Part shown: piece by piece, positions 5,599-5,660 of the stretch | Layout: every line of letters begins with the position of its first letter | Numbering within the stretch: the stretch's first letter is position 1 | Assembly (NCBI GenBank): GCA_015490115.1 | Contig: WFYM01000040.1 | Span: forward strand, 1-5,660 | Reading direction: 5' to 3' | Length of the DNA stretch: 5,660 nucleotides | Source: Aquificaceae bacterium | GTDB taxonomy: Bacteria > Aquificota > Aquificia > Aquificales > Aquificaceae | Program-made: the position numbers and the translations under genes | The notes under the pieces: generated by a model | Seen by the model: the letters and a program-made list of their open reading frames with translations, nothing else | Database searches by the model: none | Told to the model about the DNA's origin: nothing

Positions 5599-5660
5599 CT
5601 TACGACCTCATCCACGTAAGTTATGAACTCCCTGTTGTAAGTTATGCCAAGCTCCGCTAA
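5595..5660 (-). CDS. C-terminal 21 codons of an unidentified upstream gene (partial)
   Basis: The minus strand is open from the window edge to a TGA at 5597-5595 and gives the tail LAELGITYNREFITYVDEVVR. The TGA shares ATGA with the start of the following histidine kinase, and GAGGTCG inside this tail is positioned to serve as the kinase ribosome binding site. Such an overlap is typical of translationally coupled genes, so this protein is probably co-expressed with the kinase and regulator. I do not recognise the family from so short a tail. A periplasmic binding protein or other sensory partner would fit next to a Cache kinase, but nothing here shows that. The frame is well supported by the overlap; the function is unknown. 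Confidence 0.7.
   Translation of the reverse strand, partial: LAELGITYNREFITYVDEVVR

Noticed and set aside
1..5660. CRISPR arrays, tRNA or rRNA genes, insertion sequences, toxin-antitoxin pairs.
   Set aside because: No spaced repeat array, cloverleaf, transposase or terminal inverted repeats were seen; the DNA is nearly filled by four full genes and one partial gene.

Overview
The window looks like chromosomal DNA from a thermophilic diderm bacterium of the Aquificales (Aquificaceae type). Three things suggest this. The response regulator closely resembles the NtrC1 activator of Aquifex aeolicus as I remember its sequence. Codon use favours AGG/AGA for Arg, ATA for Ile and GAG for Glu, with purine-rich coding strands. 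There is also an outer-membrane porin with a signal peptide and a C-terminal Phe. The placement is inference, because no database search was possible.

All recognisable genes lie on the minus strand, so the window reads from its right end to its left. At the right edge (5660-5595) are the last 21 codons of an unidentified gene. Its stop overlaps the start of a membrane histidine kinase (5598-3637) as ATGA. The kinase stop overlaps the start of an NtrC1-like sigma54 activator (3640-2315) in the same way. These three genes form one tightly coupled unit whose promoter lies outside the window.

The 123-bp gap that follows (2314-2192) is the most informative non-coding stretch. Immediately after the activator's stop codon are two tandem 15-bp dyads, TTGCCATACTGACAA and TTGCCATTTTGACAG, spaced 20 bp apart. 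They look like an upstream activating sequence. Forty bp further on is a consensus sigma54 promoter, TGGCAC-N5-TTGCT. A short leader with a strong Shine-Dalgarno then leads into a second two-gene operon: a Tat-exported DsrE-family protein (2191-1688) and a 519-residue outer-membrane beta-barrel porin (1675-116). The porin Shine-Dalgarno abuts the DsrE stop codon.

Read together, the window holds nearly a whole signalling circuit. A double-Cache periplasmic sensor kinase would phosphorylate the NtrC1-like regulator. That regulator would bind the paired dyads and remodel sigma54-RNA polymerase at the -24/-12 promoter, inducing a periplasmic DsrE-like protein and an outer-membrane channel. The signal and the porin substrate are unknown. 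The DsrE family link makes sulfur chemistry a reasonable guess but not a conclusion. The last 115 bases (left end) hold no gene and only weak transcription signals.
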